Shown: positions 1-9,905, counted from the stretch's first letter. The stretch is 64,000 bases of DNA from PALSA-129 sp963842505 (GCA_963842505.1 CAWJGZ010000004.1:620001-684000); one strand, 5' to 3'. Translations and numbers: made by a program. Notes: a model not told the origin generated them from the sequence alone.

Positions 1-2061
1 TCAATGGGGCGCAGTTTCACGGAAGAGGAAACCTCGCTTCAAACCGACAGGGTCGTGATTCTCACCGATACCTACTGGCGGCAGCATTTCGATGCCGACC
101 CCCATGTAATTGGCAGGCAGCTTCGCGTGAACGGACTCAGCAACACGGTGGTCGGTGTCCTGCCGCCCGGTTTCCGCTTCCTCTCATCCGAGGCGCGTCT
201 GTACTTTCCTTTCTCGTCGGGTCCTGAAGATCGTGGTTCCGGGCAGCGGCACTCGGGCGGGAATTCCAAGCATATGATTGCCCGCCTCAAACCAGGCGCG
301 ACCCTGGCACAGGCGCAGGCCCAGATCGACGCGCAGAATGGCACGCTGGAAGCGGACGATCCCCAGGCCAAAATGATGGCCGATGCCGGCTTTCGTTCCG
401 TGGTGGCGCCCCTTCACGCGGACCACGTTCGAACCATCCGCCCCGCCCTGTTGTGGATGCAGGCGGGCGCCTTCGCCCTGTTGCTGATCGGCGCGGTCAA
501 CCTGACGAACCTGCTTTTGATCCGGGCGAGTAGTCGTTCGAAGGAAATCGCTGTCCGGCGGGCGTTGGGTGCGAGTCGGTTGCACGTGGTAAGCGAGGCG
601 ATTGTCGAGACCACTTTGCTCACGTTGGCTGGAGGCCTGCTCGGGCTCGCCGCCGGGGCCGGTGGAATCCGCGTGCTGAGTGTATTGGCTGTCGATCGTT
701 TACCTTTAGGGAGTCACATAGCTATCGACTATCGGTTGGCGTGCATCGCGGTTCTCGGGGCCGCCGTCATGGGACTCGCGCTCGCGGTGCCCATAGCGTG
801 GTTCAACTTGCGAGGCCATCTGAGAAGCGCGATCCAATCGGAGACCCGCGGCGGAACCGCCAGCCGCGCCGCTCAAAGCCTACGCCACGGCTTTATCGTG
901 GCGCAGATCGCCTTGGCAACGGTTCTGTTGAGCGGGGCGGGTCTGCTGGGCCTCAGTCTGGAGCGGGCCGTGGCGATCTCTCCGGGCTTTCGGCCGGACC
1001 ATGTTCTGTCAGGACAAATCTCGGTGCCGTGGATTAGATATCCGGACTGGTCGGCTCGCCTGGCATTTAACGAGAGGCTGTTGAAAGACATCGTGCGCCA
1101 GCCGGGAGTTTTGGCCGCCGGAGTGGTCAACAATGTGCCCTTGAGCGGTAACAGCGGAAAAAGCGCCGCCACGGTAGTGGGCCACGTTCGTCTGCCGGGC
1201 GAATCGGCTCGGGGACATTACTCTTATGGAGTCGATGGCGACTACTTCGCCGCGATGGGCTTCTCCCTGCGGGAAGGACGCTTCCTCACGGCGGACGATT
1301 CGCGCCGGTCAACGCGGGTCTGCGTCGTGGACGAGGACTTCGCGCGCTACTACTGGCCGCACACCAGCGCTCTTGGCCAACACCTTTTCGAGGGCAGCGA
1401 AGCGACAACCGATGCCCAATCGTTCACCGTGGTCGGTGTGGTCGGCGCTGTGAAACAAGCGGGACTAACTGACCAGACGGCCCAAGGAGCGGTCTACTAT
1501 CCTTACGCCTTAAGACGGGACGGCCGCCTTTTCATTGTCGCCCGCACCAGTCTTCGACCGGAATCGCTCGGTCCGGCACTGCAAAAAGTTGTTCGGCAAA
1601 TCGACCCCGAGGTGCCGGTGAACGACCTCCGGTCGATGGATACTCGTATTGCCGACAGCCTCGTGGCGCAACGCTCACCGGCATTGCTTGCGGGCATTTT
1701 TTCGGTGATCGCTGTACTCCTTGTCGGGGTCGGCACCTACGGTGTCTTAAGCTACGCCGTGGCGCAGCGACGCCGCGAGATTGGTTTGCGAATGGCATTG
1801 GGGGCGCGGCCGGGCCAGATACGCAGCCAGTTTCTCGCTCTCGCCCTACGTCTGCTGGTAGCCGGCACGATGCTCGGCGCCATTGGAGCGTGGCTGACCG
1901 GCCGAGCGATGCAGACGCTACTTTTTCAGGTGCCGCCTCTTCACGTTGCGACCCTTGCCGCGGCCGCCGGCATCATCGGCGCAGTATCCCTAGTCGCCTG
2001 TCTGCTGCCATCTCAGCGCGCCACCCGGATCTCCCCCATGGAGGCCCTAGCCGACTTGTAG
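1..2061 (+). CDS. ADOP/MacB-type ABC transporter permease, 5' end outside window
   Basis: This is the C-terminal 686 residues of a duplicated ADOP permease (acidobacterial duplicated orphan permease, MacB/FtsX superfamily). The frame is open to the first base, so the N-terminus lies upstream. The visible part starts inside the first MacB-type periplasmic domain. Next comes a first FtsX unit (around residue 148), recognised by the hydrophobic stretch followed by KEIAVRRALGAS, then a second periplasmic domain. The last FtsX unit has REIGLRMALGA and ends with the typical R-A-T-R-I-S-P-M-E-A-L tail. Such permeases sit in the inner membrane; their substrate and ATPase partner are unknown. No ATPase gene is adjacent. 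A second, full-length paralogue lies at 24866-27367. Confidence 0.93.
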   Translation, partial: SMGRSFTEEETSLQTDRVVILTDTYWRQHFDADPHVIGRQLRVNGLSNTVVGVLPPGFRFLSSEARLYFPFSSGPEDRGSGQRHSGGNSKHMIARLKPGATLAQAQAQIDAQNGTLEADDPQAKMMADAGFRSVVAPLHADHVRTIRPALLWMQAGAFALLLIGAVNLTNLLLIRASSRSKEIAVRRALGASRLHVVSEAIVETTLLTLAGGLLGLAAGAGGIRVLSVLAVDRLPLGSHIAIDYRLACIAVLGAAVMGLALAVPIAWFNLRGHLRSAIQSETRGGTASRAAQSLRHGFIVAQIALATVLLSGAGLLGLSLERAVAISPGFRPDHVLSGQISVPWIRYPDWSARLAFNERLLKDIVRQPGVLAAGVVNNVPLSGNSGKSAATVVGHVRLPGESARGHYSYGVDGDYFAAMGFSLREGRFLTADDSRRSTRVCVVDEDFARYYWPHTSALGQHLFEGSEATTDAQSFTVVGVVGAVKQAGLTDQTAQGAVYYPYALRRDGRLFIVARTSLRPESLGPALQKVVRQIDPEVPVNDLRSMDTRIADSLVAQRSPALLAGIFSVIAVLLVGVGTYGVLSYAVAQRRREIGLRMALGARPGQIRSQFLALALRLLVAGTMLGAIGAWLTGRAMQTLLFQVPPLHVATLAAAAGIIGAVSLVACLLPSQRATRISPMEALADL

Positions 2062-2377
2062 TGAATCGGCTTAGCCCCAAGGCTAAAGTCACCATGAGAA
2101 AATCCTGCGGCTTTCGCACCTACCGGGCACTCGAACTGGCCCTCTATCACTCACTTGGCAAGCTGCCAGAGCCGGAATCAACCCACGATTTCTTCTGAGG
2201 AGTCTAAATTTTATATTGCCGCGCGTTTTGCGCCGCATTGCGCTGGAAATTCCCGTCGCACGAAAACCCGATCCTGTCTCAACAGGATTGGAACAGCGCC
2301 GTCCGCGTGATATTTCTACCAGTGGAGGCCGTAACACGCAGGATCGACTTTTTTTGTGCCCGCCGCGTATCAATATA
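2062..2377. other. Intergenic gap, no gene seen
   Basis: This 316-base stretch separates the permease from the next secreted protein. An open frame extends leftwards from the downstream gene to a TTG at 2216, but the translated stretch is arginine/proline-rich and precedes a much better signal-peptide start, so I treat it as untranslated. I see no convincing terminator, RNA gene or repeat. Confidence 0.5.
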
Positions 2378-4828
2378 GTGAACCGAATTGTGATGGCGCT
2401 GTTGCTGGCTGCGCCCCTGGCGCTTGCGGAATTGCCCGCCACGGTGCCCGCCACGCCAGCCTCTCCCGCCACGCCCCCCACGCCCGCCGGCTGCGCCGGA
2501 AGCTCCACCCTGGGAACCTTCCAGCTCACCGTGCGCCCTTTTTCTAAGGGCTCGCCGCTGCCCTTGAAGTCCGCCGCTGCCATTCCGGCGGGCGCCCGTC
2601 TCATTTGGGACCCCGTCCATCTCCCTCGTCCGGCCGCCAATGACGCCGAGGTCACCGCCGTCATCGTGCCGGTAGCCTCCGACGGCATTCTCATCACCCT
2701 CGAACCGCGCAAAGCCGGAAATCGCACCGAGTGGCAACTCCTCCAGCGCCCCCAGGTCATCGCCCTCGTCTATGGTCCGCACGGCCTCAGTGAGGGCAAG
2801 ATCAAATCCCTGGTCACTCGCAACCAGGACCTGCTCCGGCAACTGGCGGACTATGCCGAGCAGAGTTCCCAGGTCGAATCGCTCGTCCAGCAGCTAGCCG
2901 ACGCCGAACAATCCGGCGCCAGCAGCGACTCCGTGCTGAAGGGAGTTTCCTCCGAGTATGGCGTCAACCCGCAAAAGCTCAACACCAGCGCCAATTCCAA
3001 CCAGCAGGCCGCGGTGCTGCTCAAAGCGCTGATTCCGGCATCCAACGCCTACGACCCGCTCGGCACCCAAAGCGCTCAGGCGCAGCAATCCGGCGGTCTG
3101 GCGGCGTCCGTGGCCGGCATGTTCTTCGGCAACCCTGTCGGCCTTGCGTCGGGCGGCGCGGCGCTCCTGCAGAATCTCAAAACCGCCATCTTCCCCAACA
3201 CGGAATTCCGCTCCGCCTTCGCGCAAGTCGCCGCCAAAGACAGCCTGGCGCTCTGTACCAAGAACTCTGCCGCCAAAGCCAAAACCCGCACCGCCTATCT
3301 CTGGGCCTATCGCGTGCCGCAACTCGCCAAGCCTGAGTTGTCTCTCACCGGCCCGGCGAGCGTGCCGCTCGGTTCCAAGTCCACCGTCGAGCTGAAGCTC
3401 GGCAAGGGCGCAACCGCCAAGGAACTGCCGGGCGCGCGTGACTGGCGCTTGACGCCCGCCGCCGGCGGCGCATCCATCCCCGTCGACGTGAAGCCCACTG
3501 CCACTGGCGCTTTGGAAATCGATCTCTCCAAAACCAAGGCCTCGGCCGGCGATTATCAACTCGCCGCCACCTGGGATTGGGATCCCTTGCCCGTCGCTGG
3601 AACCTTGCATCTCTGTCCCTATGGTGATTTCGCCAAAGTCACGCTCGCCTCGGGCGCGCGCGACAAACTCATCGAGGGCGGCGGCAGTGTCGCCGTCGAG
3701 TTATCCGGTACCGATTTCGAGTTTCTCGAAAAGGCCGCCATCGAATCCACCGCTCGCGGCGCCAAGCCGGAAGATGTGACATTCACTCTGCCCAAGGGCA
3801 AGCGCGCCGGCCCGCAGAATTCCGTCACCCTGGACATCGAAACCGCCAAGCAAGGTCCCTACCAACTGTTGCTCACGCAATCCGACGGCGTCGCTCACAA
3901 ACTCCCGGTCACCATCCTGCCCTCCAATCCCAAAATCTCCAATCTGCCCATCCGTCTCAACCTGGGCGAAACCCGCGAGCCCATTCGCCTCCTGGGCAGC
4001 GGCTTGGAACGCATCGAAGCCGTTTCCGCCGATGTGGGCGATATCGCCGGCGCGCCCGATTCCGAAGCTTGGTCCGGCGAAGTTCGCCTGAAAGCCGGGC
4101 TCGCGAAAGGCCAGAGTTTCGCCCTCGTGCTGAAAGTCAAGGGCCTAGAGAATCCCGTCACCGTGCCGCATGCCATCGAGATCGTCGGGCCCCGCCCCAA
4201 AATCCGCTCGGTGCAAAAATCTCTCGCCGGCGTTCTGGGAATCGAACTCGGCGCCGATGAGTTGCCTGCCGGCGCCGCCGCCGGCCTGGCGCTGGCGGTA
4301 GATCATCTGCACGATTCCACCCTGCCGCGCCTCCAACTCGGTTGCGAATCCGGCGAGTTGCGCAAGCCGCTCACGCTTACCGCCGGCGAACCCTCCGAGG
4401 GCGCCAGCCTGACCTCCGCCGGACCCGGCGCTCTCTATCTTTCCGTCGATCCCGGCGCGGTCGGTTATGCCGGTTGCCGCCTCTCGGCTACTGTAAGCAT
4501 CGATCCCGAAGGCCGTTCCGATCCCTTCATCCTGGGCCGCGTGGTTCGCGTTCCCCGTCTCGACAGGTTCACGCTCACCGCGGAACAGATCGGTGATTCA
4601 AGCTATGCCGGCATCCTCGAAGGCCGCGATCTCGACGTGATCGAAAAAGTCGGTTGGGACGCCGCGCATGGCGTCCCGGTCGACGCCATTCCGGCGCCGC
4701 TGCCCGCCGATCCCGCGCGCCAGACCCTGCGTCTGGTCCTGCCCTGGCCCGCGCCTGCTCCGCACGCCCCTTTATATATCTGGCTCCGTGGCGAGTCCCA
4801 AGGCCGCAAAACCGCCGTCACCTATTAA
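2378..4828 (+). CDS. Large secreted protein of unknown function
   Basis: The product is about 816 residues and I do not recognise its family. I chose the GTG at 2378 because it gives a compact signal peptide (MNRIVMALLLAAPLALA) cut near A-E-L-P; ATG 2393 is the alternative. A short proline/threonine/alanine linker follows, then a helical glutamine-rich segment and a long run of beta-rich segments. These are rich in L-x-L-x-G motifs and look like repeated immunoglobulin-like or all-beta modules, but no named domain is clear. Codon use matches its high-GC neighbours. It is probably exported to the periplasm or cell surface. It stands alone, between an ADOP permease and hppA. Confidence 0.75.
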   Translation: MNRIVMALLLAAPLALAELPATVPATPASPATPPTPAGCAGSSTLGTFQLTVRPFSKGSPLPLKSAAAIPAGARLIWDPVHLPRPAANDAEVTAVIVPVASDGILITLEPRKAGNRTEWQLLQRPQVIALVYGPHGLSEGKIKSLVTRNQDLLRQLADYAEQSSQVESLVQQLADAEQSGASSDSVLKGVSSEYGVNPQKLNTSANSNQQAAVLLKALIPASNAYDPLGTQSAQAQQSGGLAASVAGMFFGNPVGLASGGAALLQNLKTAIFPNTEFRSAFAQVAAKDSLALCTKNSAAKAKTRTAYLWAYRVPQLAKPELSLTGPASVPLGSKSTVELKLGKGATAKELPGARDWRLTPAAGGASIPVDVKPTATGALEIDLSKTKASAGDYQLAATWDWDPLPVAGTLHLCPYGDFAKVTLASGARDKLIEGGGSVAVELSGTDFEFLEKAAIESTARGAKPEDVTFTLPKGKRAGPQNSVTLDIETAKQGPYQLLLTQSDGVAHKLPVTILPSNPKISNLPIRLNLGETREPIRLLGSGLERIEAVSADVGDIAGAPDSEAWSGEVRLKAGLAKGQSFALVLKVKGLENPVTVPHAIEIVGPRPKIRSVQKSLAGVLGIELGADELPAGAAAGLALAVDHLHDSTLPRLQLGCESGELRKPLTLTAGEPSEGASLTSAGPGALYLSVDPGAVGYAGCRLSATVSIDPEGRSDPFILGRVVRVPRLDRFTLTAEQIGDSSYAGILEGRDLDVIEKVGWDAAHGVPVDAIPAPLPADPARQTLRLVLPWPAPAPHAPLYIWLRGESQGRKTAVTY

Positions 4829-5572
4829 CCCCGTCGTAAAGCGGGAACCGCAAAACGGGGACTGCAACCAATTCCCGCCCTTGGATTTGGTTCCTGTACC
4901 CGCCCTGCGCCCTCAGTTCAAAAATCTTCGATCCAAATTTTCCTTGTTTTCATCCACTTGCAGCTTTCCTCCCCCAAGTTCCCACTAACCCTCATGCTAC
5001 TTTTGAATCGGATGAGGACCTTGCGCTCGCCGCAATCTTCCCAATCCAATCTTGCTGGCCAGCAAGCGTTGCTTTTCAGGTGGTGCTGATACTTCTCGGC
5101 GGCCGTCAAGGCCTTGCGGCACTCACCGGGCCGTTTGCCCGATGGGGACCGACGGAAGAACCGTGAAATCGATTTCGCAATCCAGAAACGTACCGGCTTG
5201 ATTGCCTAGATCGGAGTATGGTTTCAGAGAGCTTGCATTGAATTGGGGCACCCGGCGCCATCCAGCGTCGCTCACCCTGAAGATGCCGTTCCAATCACTG
5301 GCGGCCGCCCCGTAATTGGGTCCGAGAGAATCCGGAGACACGCCCGGCGATAAGTCCGAGAGCCCCGGCCGCCGCAACGCCCTTCTTCTTTCCCCACCCC
5401 CACGCCACAAGTGTCTTCAGCCTTCCTTTGGTGGCGCAGACGCTTCCGCCTGCCAACCTCCCACTCCCAAATCGGTATCACCCGCTTCGCCCTGGTTGCA
5501 TTGTCTTCTGATCCAAATACCTCTTATACTGGCTGTGTTATCCATTGGTTCGTTACGGGAGGATTCTCTTCG
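4829..5572. other. Long intergenic region upstream of hppA
   Basis: This 744-base gap holds a dispersed repeat at 4846-4903. The rest shows only weak minus-strand open frames (4918-5109 and 5123-5410) with no recognisable family and no good ribosome site. These could be decayed coding sequence. The last 160 bases extend the hppA frame upstream but read as low-quality protein, so they probably carry the hppA promoter and leader. Confidence 0.5.
4846..4903 (+). repeat. Dispersed intergenic repeat (family C), copy 1
   Basis: The block begins ACCGCAAAACGGGGACTGC, contains CAATTCCCGCC and ends TGTACCCGCC. A copy in reverse orientation lies at 17535-17593, with the same order of words (ACCGCAAAACGGGGACTGC, CCAATTCCCGCC, TGTACCCGC). 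The centre is partly self-complementary (CCAA-TTCCCGCC against the following TTTGG). It follows a stop codon by about 20 bases, so it may fold in the transcript. Confidence 0.6.
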
Positions 5573-8050
5573 ATGGTATGGCATTCGGACAAGCTCCGTG
5601 TCGAGCAGCAACCTGCACGCACCGGAATGGCCCTTTTCCTGCGCGTTTTTTCTACCGTCCTGGTATCTTTACTGTTCTCGGTCCCGCTATTGGCGCAAGG
5701 CCAGCAACCGACCGGTGAGGCAAATCTCAAACTGCCGGATCTCGGCACTGTCAACTTCCTCGGCAACATCCCGGGCAGCACTCTGCTCATGGCGGGCATG
5801 GTCATCTGCGTTCTCGGCATGATCTTTGGCCTCATCATTTTTCACCGCCTCAAGAATATGGCCGTCCACACCTCCATGCGCGATGTTTCGGAGCTGATCT
5901 ACGAGACGTGCAAGACCTACCTGGCTACCCAGTTCAAGTTCCTGGTGTTGCTGGAATGCCTCATCGCGGTCATCATCGTTTTCTATTTCGGTTTCCTGCT
6001 GCAGATGGCGGCCTATAAGGTAGTCATCATCCTGCTGTTCAGCGTGGTCGGCATCTCCGGCAGTTTCTCGGTGGCGGCCTTCGGCATGCGCGTCAACACT
6101 TTCGCCAACTCGCGCACCGCCTTCGCTTCGCTCCGCGGCAAAGCCTTCCCCTGCTTTGAGATTCCCCTGCAAGCCGGCATGAGCATCGGCATGCTGCTGG
6201 TTTCGGTTGAGCTGATCATCATGCTCTGCATCCTGCTCTTCATTCCGGGCTCGCTCGCCGGCTCCTGCTTCATCGGCTTCGCCATCGGCGAATCCCTCGG
6301 CGCCGCTGCCTTGCGCGTGGCCGGCGGCATCTTTACCAAGATTGCCGACATCGGCTCCGACCTCATGAAGATCGTCTTCAAGATCAAGGAAGACGACGTC
6401 CGCAACCCCGGCGTCATTGCCGATTGCACCGGCGACAATGCCGGCGATTCCGTCGGCCCTTCCGCCGATGGCTTCGAAACCTACGGCGTCACCGGCGTCG
6501 CGCTCATCACCTTCATCATCCTGGCCGTGGCCGATCCCAAGGTGCAGGTCCAGCTCCTCGTCTGGATCTTCACCATGCGCGTCATGATGGTGATCTCTTC
6601 CGGCATCGGCTATTTCGTCAACGGCCTCATCGCCAAGGTCCGTTTCGGCCATGCCCCCAAGTTCAACTTTGAAGCGCCGCTCACCTCGCTCGTTTGGCTC
6701 ACCTCCATCCTGTCCATCGTTCTCACGTACATAATCAGCATGTTCATGATTCCCTCGCTCGGCGGCGATCAGTCCATGTGGTGGAAGCTCGCCACCGTCA
6801 TCAGTTGCGGCACCCTCGCCGGCGCCCTCATCCCTGAGTTCGTCAAAGTCTTCACCTCCACCAATTCGCGCCATGTGCGTGAGATCGTCACCAGCTCGCG
6901 CGAAGGCGGCGCGTCGCTCAACATCCTCTCCGGCTTCGTGGCCGGCAACTTCAGCGCTTACTGGCTGGGCTTTACCATGCTGGCCCTCATGAGCATCGGC
7001 TATTACATGAGCACCATGTTCCTTCCGGGCCTCATGCTCGCTCCGGCGGTCTTCGCCTTCGGCCTGGTGGCCTTCGGCTTCCTCGGCATGGGACCGGTCA
7101 CCATCGCCGTCGATAGCTACGGTCCCGTCACCGATAACGCCCAATCCGTTTACGAGCTCTCCACCATCGAGACTCTGCCCGATATCAAGCAGGACATCCA
7201 GAAGAACTTCGGCTTCGTCGCGGATTTTGAAAAGGCCAAGGAAAACCTGGAAGAGAACGACGGAGCCGGCAACACCTTCAAGGCCACCTCCAAACCCGTG
7301 CTCATCGGCACCGCCGTGGTCGGCGCCACCACCATGATCTTCTCCATGATCGTGCTGCTCACCGACAAGCTGACCGCCAACTTGGACAAGCTCTCGCTGC
7401 TGCACGCCCCGTTCCTGCTGGGCATCATCGCCGGCGGCGCGGTGATCTACTGGTTCACCGGCGCCAGCGCCCAGGCCGTCACCACCGGCGCTTACCGCGC
7501 CGTCGAGTTCATCAAGCGGAACATCAAGCTGGAAAGCGCCGAAAAGGCTTCCGTGGCCGATTCCAAGCGGGTGGTGGCCATCTGCACACAGTACGCGCAG
7601 AAGGGCATGTTGAACATCTTCCTGGTGGTCTTCTTCGCCACGCTCGCGTTCGCATTCCTCGAACCCTACTTCTTCATCGGCTACCTGATCTCCATCGCTC
7701 TGTTCGGTTTGTACCAGGCCCTCTTCATGGCCAACGCCGGCGGCGCCTGGGATAACGCCAAGAAGGTTGTCGAAACCGAGCTCCGCGCCAAAGGCACCCC
7801 GCTGCATGATGCCACGGTGGTCGGCGATACGGTGGGCGATCCCTTCAAGGACACCTGCTCGGTGGCTCTCAACCCCATCATCAAGTTCACCACGCTATTC
7901 GGACTGCTGGCTGTATCGCTGGCCGTGGACCTGACCCGCAAGCAAGGTGCGGCCCTCACCACCACGCTCGCCGCCGTGTTCTTCGTGATCTCCGCCTGCT
8001 TCGTGTACCGCAGCTTCTATGGCATGCGGATTGAATCGGGGAAAGAGTAG
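5573..8050 (+). CDS. hppA: Membrane-bound proton-pumping pyrophosphatase
   Basis: This 825-residue integral membrane pyrophosphatase couples hydrolysis of pyrophosphate to ion transport across the inner membrane. ATG 5573 is chosen because GGGAGGA sits about ten bases upstream, although the frame is open further 5'. An N-terminal signal-like segment precedes many membrane helices. Family signatures are present: DCTGDNAGDSVGPSADGFE (from about residue 284), DSYGPVTDNAQ, and GDTVGDPFKDT near the C-terminus. The K+-dependence site reads GNTFKATSKP, with Lys570 and Ser573. Lys at this position is the K+-independent pattern. The usual DX7KXE motif is altered (D259-IGS-D263-LMK), one residue short and lacking the Glu. 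An insertion of about 30 residues precedes GNTF. Together these suggest a divergent, K+-independent subfamily. Ion specificity (H+ or Na+) cannot be read with certainty. Confidence 0.93.
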   Translation: MVWHSDKLRVEQQPARTGMALFLRVFSTVLVSLLFSVPLLAQGQQPTGEANLKLPDLGTVNFLGNIPGSTLLMAGMVICVLGMIFGLIIFHRLKNMAVHTSMRDVSELIYETCKTYLATQFKFLVLLECLIAVIIVFYFGFLLQMAAYKVVIILLFSVVGISGSFSVAAFGMRVNTFANSRTAFASLRGKAFPCFEIPLQAGMSIGMLLVSVELIIMLCILLFIPGSLAGSCFIGFAIGESLGAAALRVAGGIFTKIADIGSDLMKIVFKIKEDDVRNPGVIADCTGDNAGDSVGPSADGFETYGVTGVALITFIILAVADPKVQVQLLVWIFTMRVMMVISSGIGYFVNGLIAKVRFGHAPKFNFEAPLTSLVWLTSILSIVLTYIISMFMIPSLGGDQSMWWKLATVISCGTLAGALIPEFVKVFTSTNSRHVREIVTSSREGGASLNILSGFVAGNFSAYWLGFTMLALMSIGYYMSTMFLPGLMLAPAVFAFGLVAFGFLGMGPVTIAVDSYGPVTDNAQSVYELSTIETLPDIKQDIQKNFGFVADFEKAKENLEENDGAGNTFKATSKPVLIGTAVVGATTMIFSMIVLLTDKLTANLDKLSLLHAPFLLGIIAGGAVIYWFTGASAQAVTTGAYRAVEFIKRNIKLESAEKASVADSKRVVAICTQYAQKGMLNIFLVVFFATLAFAFLEPYFFIGYLISIALFGLYQALFMANAGGAWDNAKKVVETELRAKGTPLHDATVVGDTVGDPFKDTCSVALNPIIKFTTLFGLLAVSLAVDLTRKQGAALTTTLAAVFFVISACFVYRSFYGMRIESGKE

Positions 8051-8055
8051 AAACG

Positions 8056-8132
8056 CAGGAGTCAGAAATCAGAGGTCAGAATGAAGGAACGCGCTTCGCT
8101 CGGATTCTGGCTTCCGCAACTTCTGACTCCTG
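8056..8132. repeat. 12-bp perfect inverted repeat after hppA
   Basis: CAGGAGTCAGAA at 8056-8067 is exactly complementary to TTCTGACTCCTG at 8121-8132, separated by 53 bases. It starts six bases after the hppA stop. There is no T-run, so it is not a classical terminator. It may be a dispersed palindromic element or an mRNA-stabilising hairpin. Confidence 0.6.
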
Positions 8133-8273
8133 ACTCCAGCACCGTCAAGATCCTCAAGTGGCAACTGCGCGAGGCCTGCTGGGCCGGACACAGCCGGCGC
8201 GTGCAAGAGTGATTGACACTGTTCCTTGCGTTTGGATAGACTCCTTGATGCTCAACCAAAGGAGAAACCACCA

Positions 8274-8747
8274 ATGCTGAAATTCGTGTTGCTGACCGGA
8301 TGCGTAGGAATGCTGGCCATGACCCTGGCTTGCTCCAAGGATACGAGCGCGGCTGATATGCAGGCGATCAAAAACAAGGAAGTTGCCTGGAATAAGGACA
8401 TCGCCACCAAGGACCCGGCCAAGTTCGTCCAGTACTATGCCGACGATGCGACGGTCCTGCTCCCCAATGAGCCCATCATCAAGGGGATCTCCGACATCAA
8501 GTCGGTATTGACCACCATGCTGCAGGACAAGAACTTCGCGCTGACGTTCCAGAGCGACAAGCTGGAGGTTTCCGGCGATCTTGGTTACTCGCAAGGCGCC
8601 TACAGCATGACGATCTCCGACTCAAAAACGGGGAATCCAGCCACCGATAAGGGCAAGTACCTGACCGTGTGGAAGAAGCAGGCCGACGGCAATTGGAAAG
8701 CCATTGAAGACATGAACAACAGCGACCTGCCGGCCGGCGGCAACTGA
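8274..8747 (+). CDS. SnoaL/DUF4440-like secreted or lipid-anchored protein
   Basis: The 157-residue product starts at ATG 8274 behind AAAGGAG. An N-terminal signal segment ends in L-A-C-S-K, a weak lipobox, so it may be a lipoprotein. The rest fits the SnoaL-like NTF2 fold of DUF4440: an initial helix with N-K-E-V-A-W, Y-Y-A-D-D-A-T-V-L-L-P-N-E-P-I-I-K-G, then beta strands ending in W-K-K-Q-A-D-G-N-W-K-A-I-E-D. Members of this fold are small ligand-binding proteins or isomerase-like enzymes, and the ligand is unknown here. It is monocistronic, with the next gene 45 bases downstream on the same strand. Confidence 0.8.
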   Translation: MLKFVLLTGCVGMLAMTLACSKDTSAADMQAIKNKEVAWNKDIATKDPAKFVQYYADDATVLLPNEPIIKGISDIKSVLTTMLQDKNFALTFQSDKLEVSGDLGYSQGAYSMTISDSKTGNPATDKGKYLTVWKKQADGNWKAIEDMNNSDLPAGGN

Positions 8748-8792
8748 GCGTTCTGCTATACGAGCGAACTATAACGGTGCGGGAGGGGCACG

Positions 8793-9905
8793 ATGCAAAA
8801 GCTAAAACTGGGGATGTGGATTACCATAGCTGCGTGGGCGGCGCATCTTGGGGCGCCGCGGCTGAATGCGCAGTATGCCAGCCCGCCCAATGCCTATTCG
8901 GCGACCGTGATCAATTCCATGTTCGGCGGACCGGTAACTTTGCAGATCCACCGCGACGGGAATCGAGCGGTAGTGGACCACATCACGCCCGCGCCGGCTG
9001 GGGGCAAGGAGTCGCGTAGCCGCTCGTATTACGATTTGCAATCGCACAAGAACGTCAGTTGGAGCCTCGGCGAAGACGTAAGTGGATGCGGCAGCGGCAC
9101 GTTTTCGGGAAGCTGGGGCGATCCGTTTGAGGACTCGGCGGACACCACCAAGGAAATTGCCGACAAGCACCTGACGCCAACCGGCGCTGAAACGGTGAAC
9201 GGGTTCGCAACCAAGATTATGGAATTCAGCGAACCCGGTCCGATCAAAGTCAAAGCCTGGGTGGATGATCAGTACGGGCTGGTGGTCAAGCTGCAAATGA
9301 CGGGAGCGGACGGAAAGACGCAGACGCTTCTCGAAGTCACGAAGCTCAGCGTGGCGCCGCCGGCCGCTTCCGTTTTCACCATTCCGGTGGCCTGCGCCGG
9401 CGCGTTGAGCGCGCCAACCGAAGCGGAGCGCCTGGCGACGGTGACGGGCGACAAGGCGGAGAACTTTGCCAATGCCATCATGGGGCCGGGATCCAAAGCG
9501 TCGTGCTCGGTGGCATTGCGGATTGTGAAGGCGGGCTCGATGGAGCCGGTCACCAGCGGCATCCAGGTTGCGGTGGATCGTAGCGTGGACTTGCAACACC
9601 CGGCCAGCTACCAGACGGGCATATCCAAAGAAGGCCACTACACTTATTCGGGACGCGGCATCCAGGACCTGACGGCACAGATGCGCAACGGGGTTTTGCG
9701 AATGGACAACGTGCCGGCGCAAATGCAAGTGGACGTTGCCTTCGGCAATGGCGGCGACGCCTCGGCGTTGATTTACCGGCAGTGCGTGGCGCCGGTCACG
9801 GTGCTCATGCTGGTAGTGAAGAATCCGCGGAACCTCTCCGATGGGCCGGCCGACTGGCTGTGGGTGAAATCCGGGAAATACGCAACCGTGCCCGGCGGCA
9901 ATTAG
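8793..9905 (+). CDS. Secreted protein of unknown function
   Basis: The 370-residue product begins at ATG 8793 after GGGAGGGG and has a signal peptide ending near L-N-A-Q. The mature part contains a roughly 170-residue segment resembling acidobacterial periplasmic proteins that follow a Y-D-L-Q-S-H-K pattern, with two conserved-looking cysteines (C-G-S-G and I-P-V-A-C-A-G). The C-terminal third is beta-rich. I do not recognise a named family. It may be co-transcribed with the preceding DUF4440-like gene. It converges on the molybdopterin-domain gene, with 17 bases between the stops. Confidence 0.72.
   Translation: MQKLKLGMWITIAAWAAHLGAPRLNAQYASPPNAYSATVINSMFGGPVTLQIHRDGNRAVVDHITPAPAGGKESRSRSYYDLQSHKNVSWSLGEDVSGCGSGTFSGSWGDPFEDSADTTKEIADKHLTPTGAETVNGFATKIMEFSEPGPIKVKAWVDDQYGLVVKLQMTGADGKTQTLLEVTKLSVAPPAASVFTIPVACAGALSAPTEAERLATVTGDKAENFANAIMGPGSKASCSVALRIVKAGSMEPVTSGIQVAVDRSVDLQHPASYQTGISKEGHYTYSGRGIQDLTAQMRNGVLRMDNVPAQMQVDVAFGNGGDASALIYRQCVAPVTVLMLVVKNPRNLSDGPADWLWVKSGKYATVPGGN

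Noticed and set aside
4918..5410. Two minus-strand frames (4918-5109, 5123-5410) upstream of hppA
   Set aside because: The second reads slightly protein-like (W-N-G-I-F-R-V-S-D-A-G-W-R-R-V-P), so decayed coding sequence is possible. But there is no family match, ribosome site or supporting neighbour, so I do not call a gene.
5687..7807. A 706-codon open frame on the minus strand across hppA
   Set aside because: It is antisense to a clearly conserved gene. Its translation is dominated by Asp, Glu, His and Gly with no domain, as expected from mirrored high-GC codon bias.
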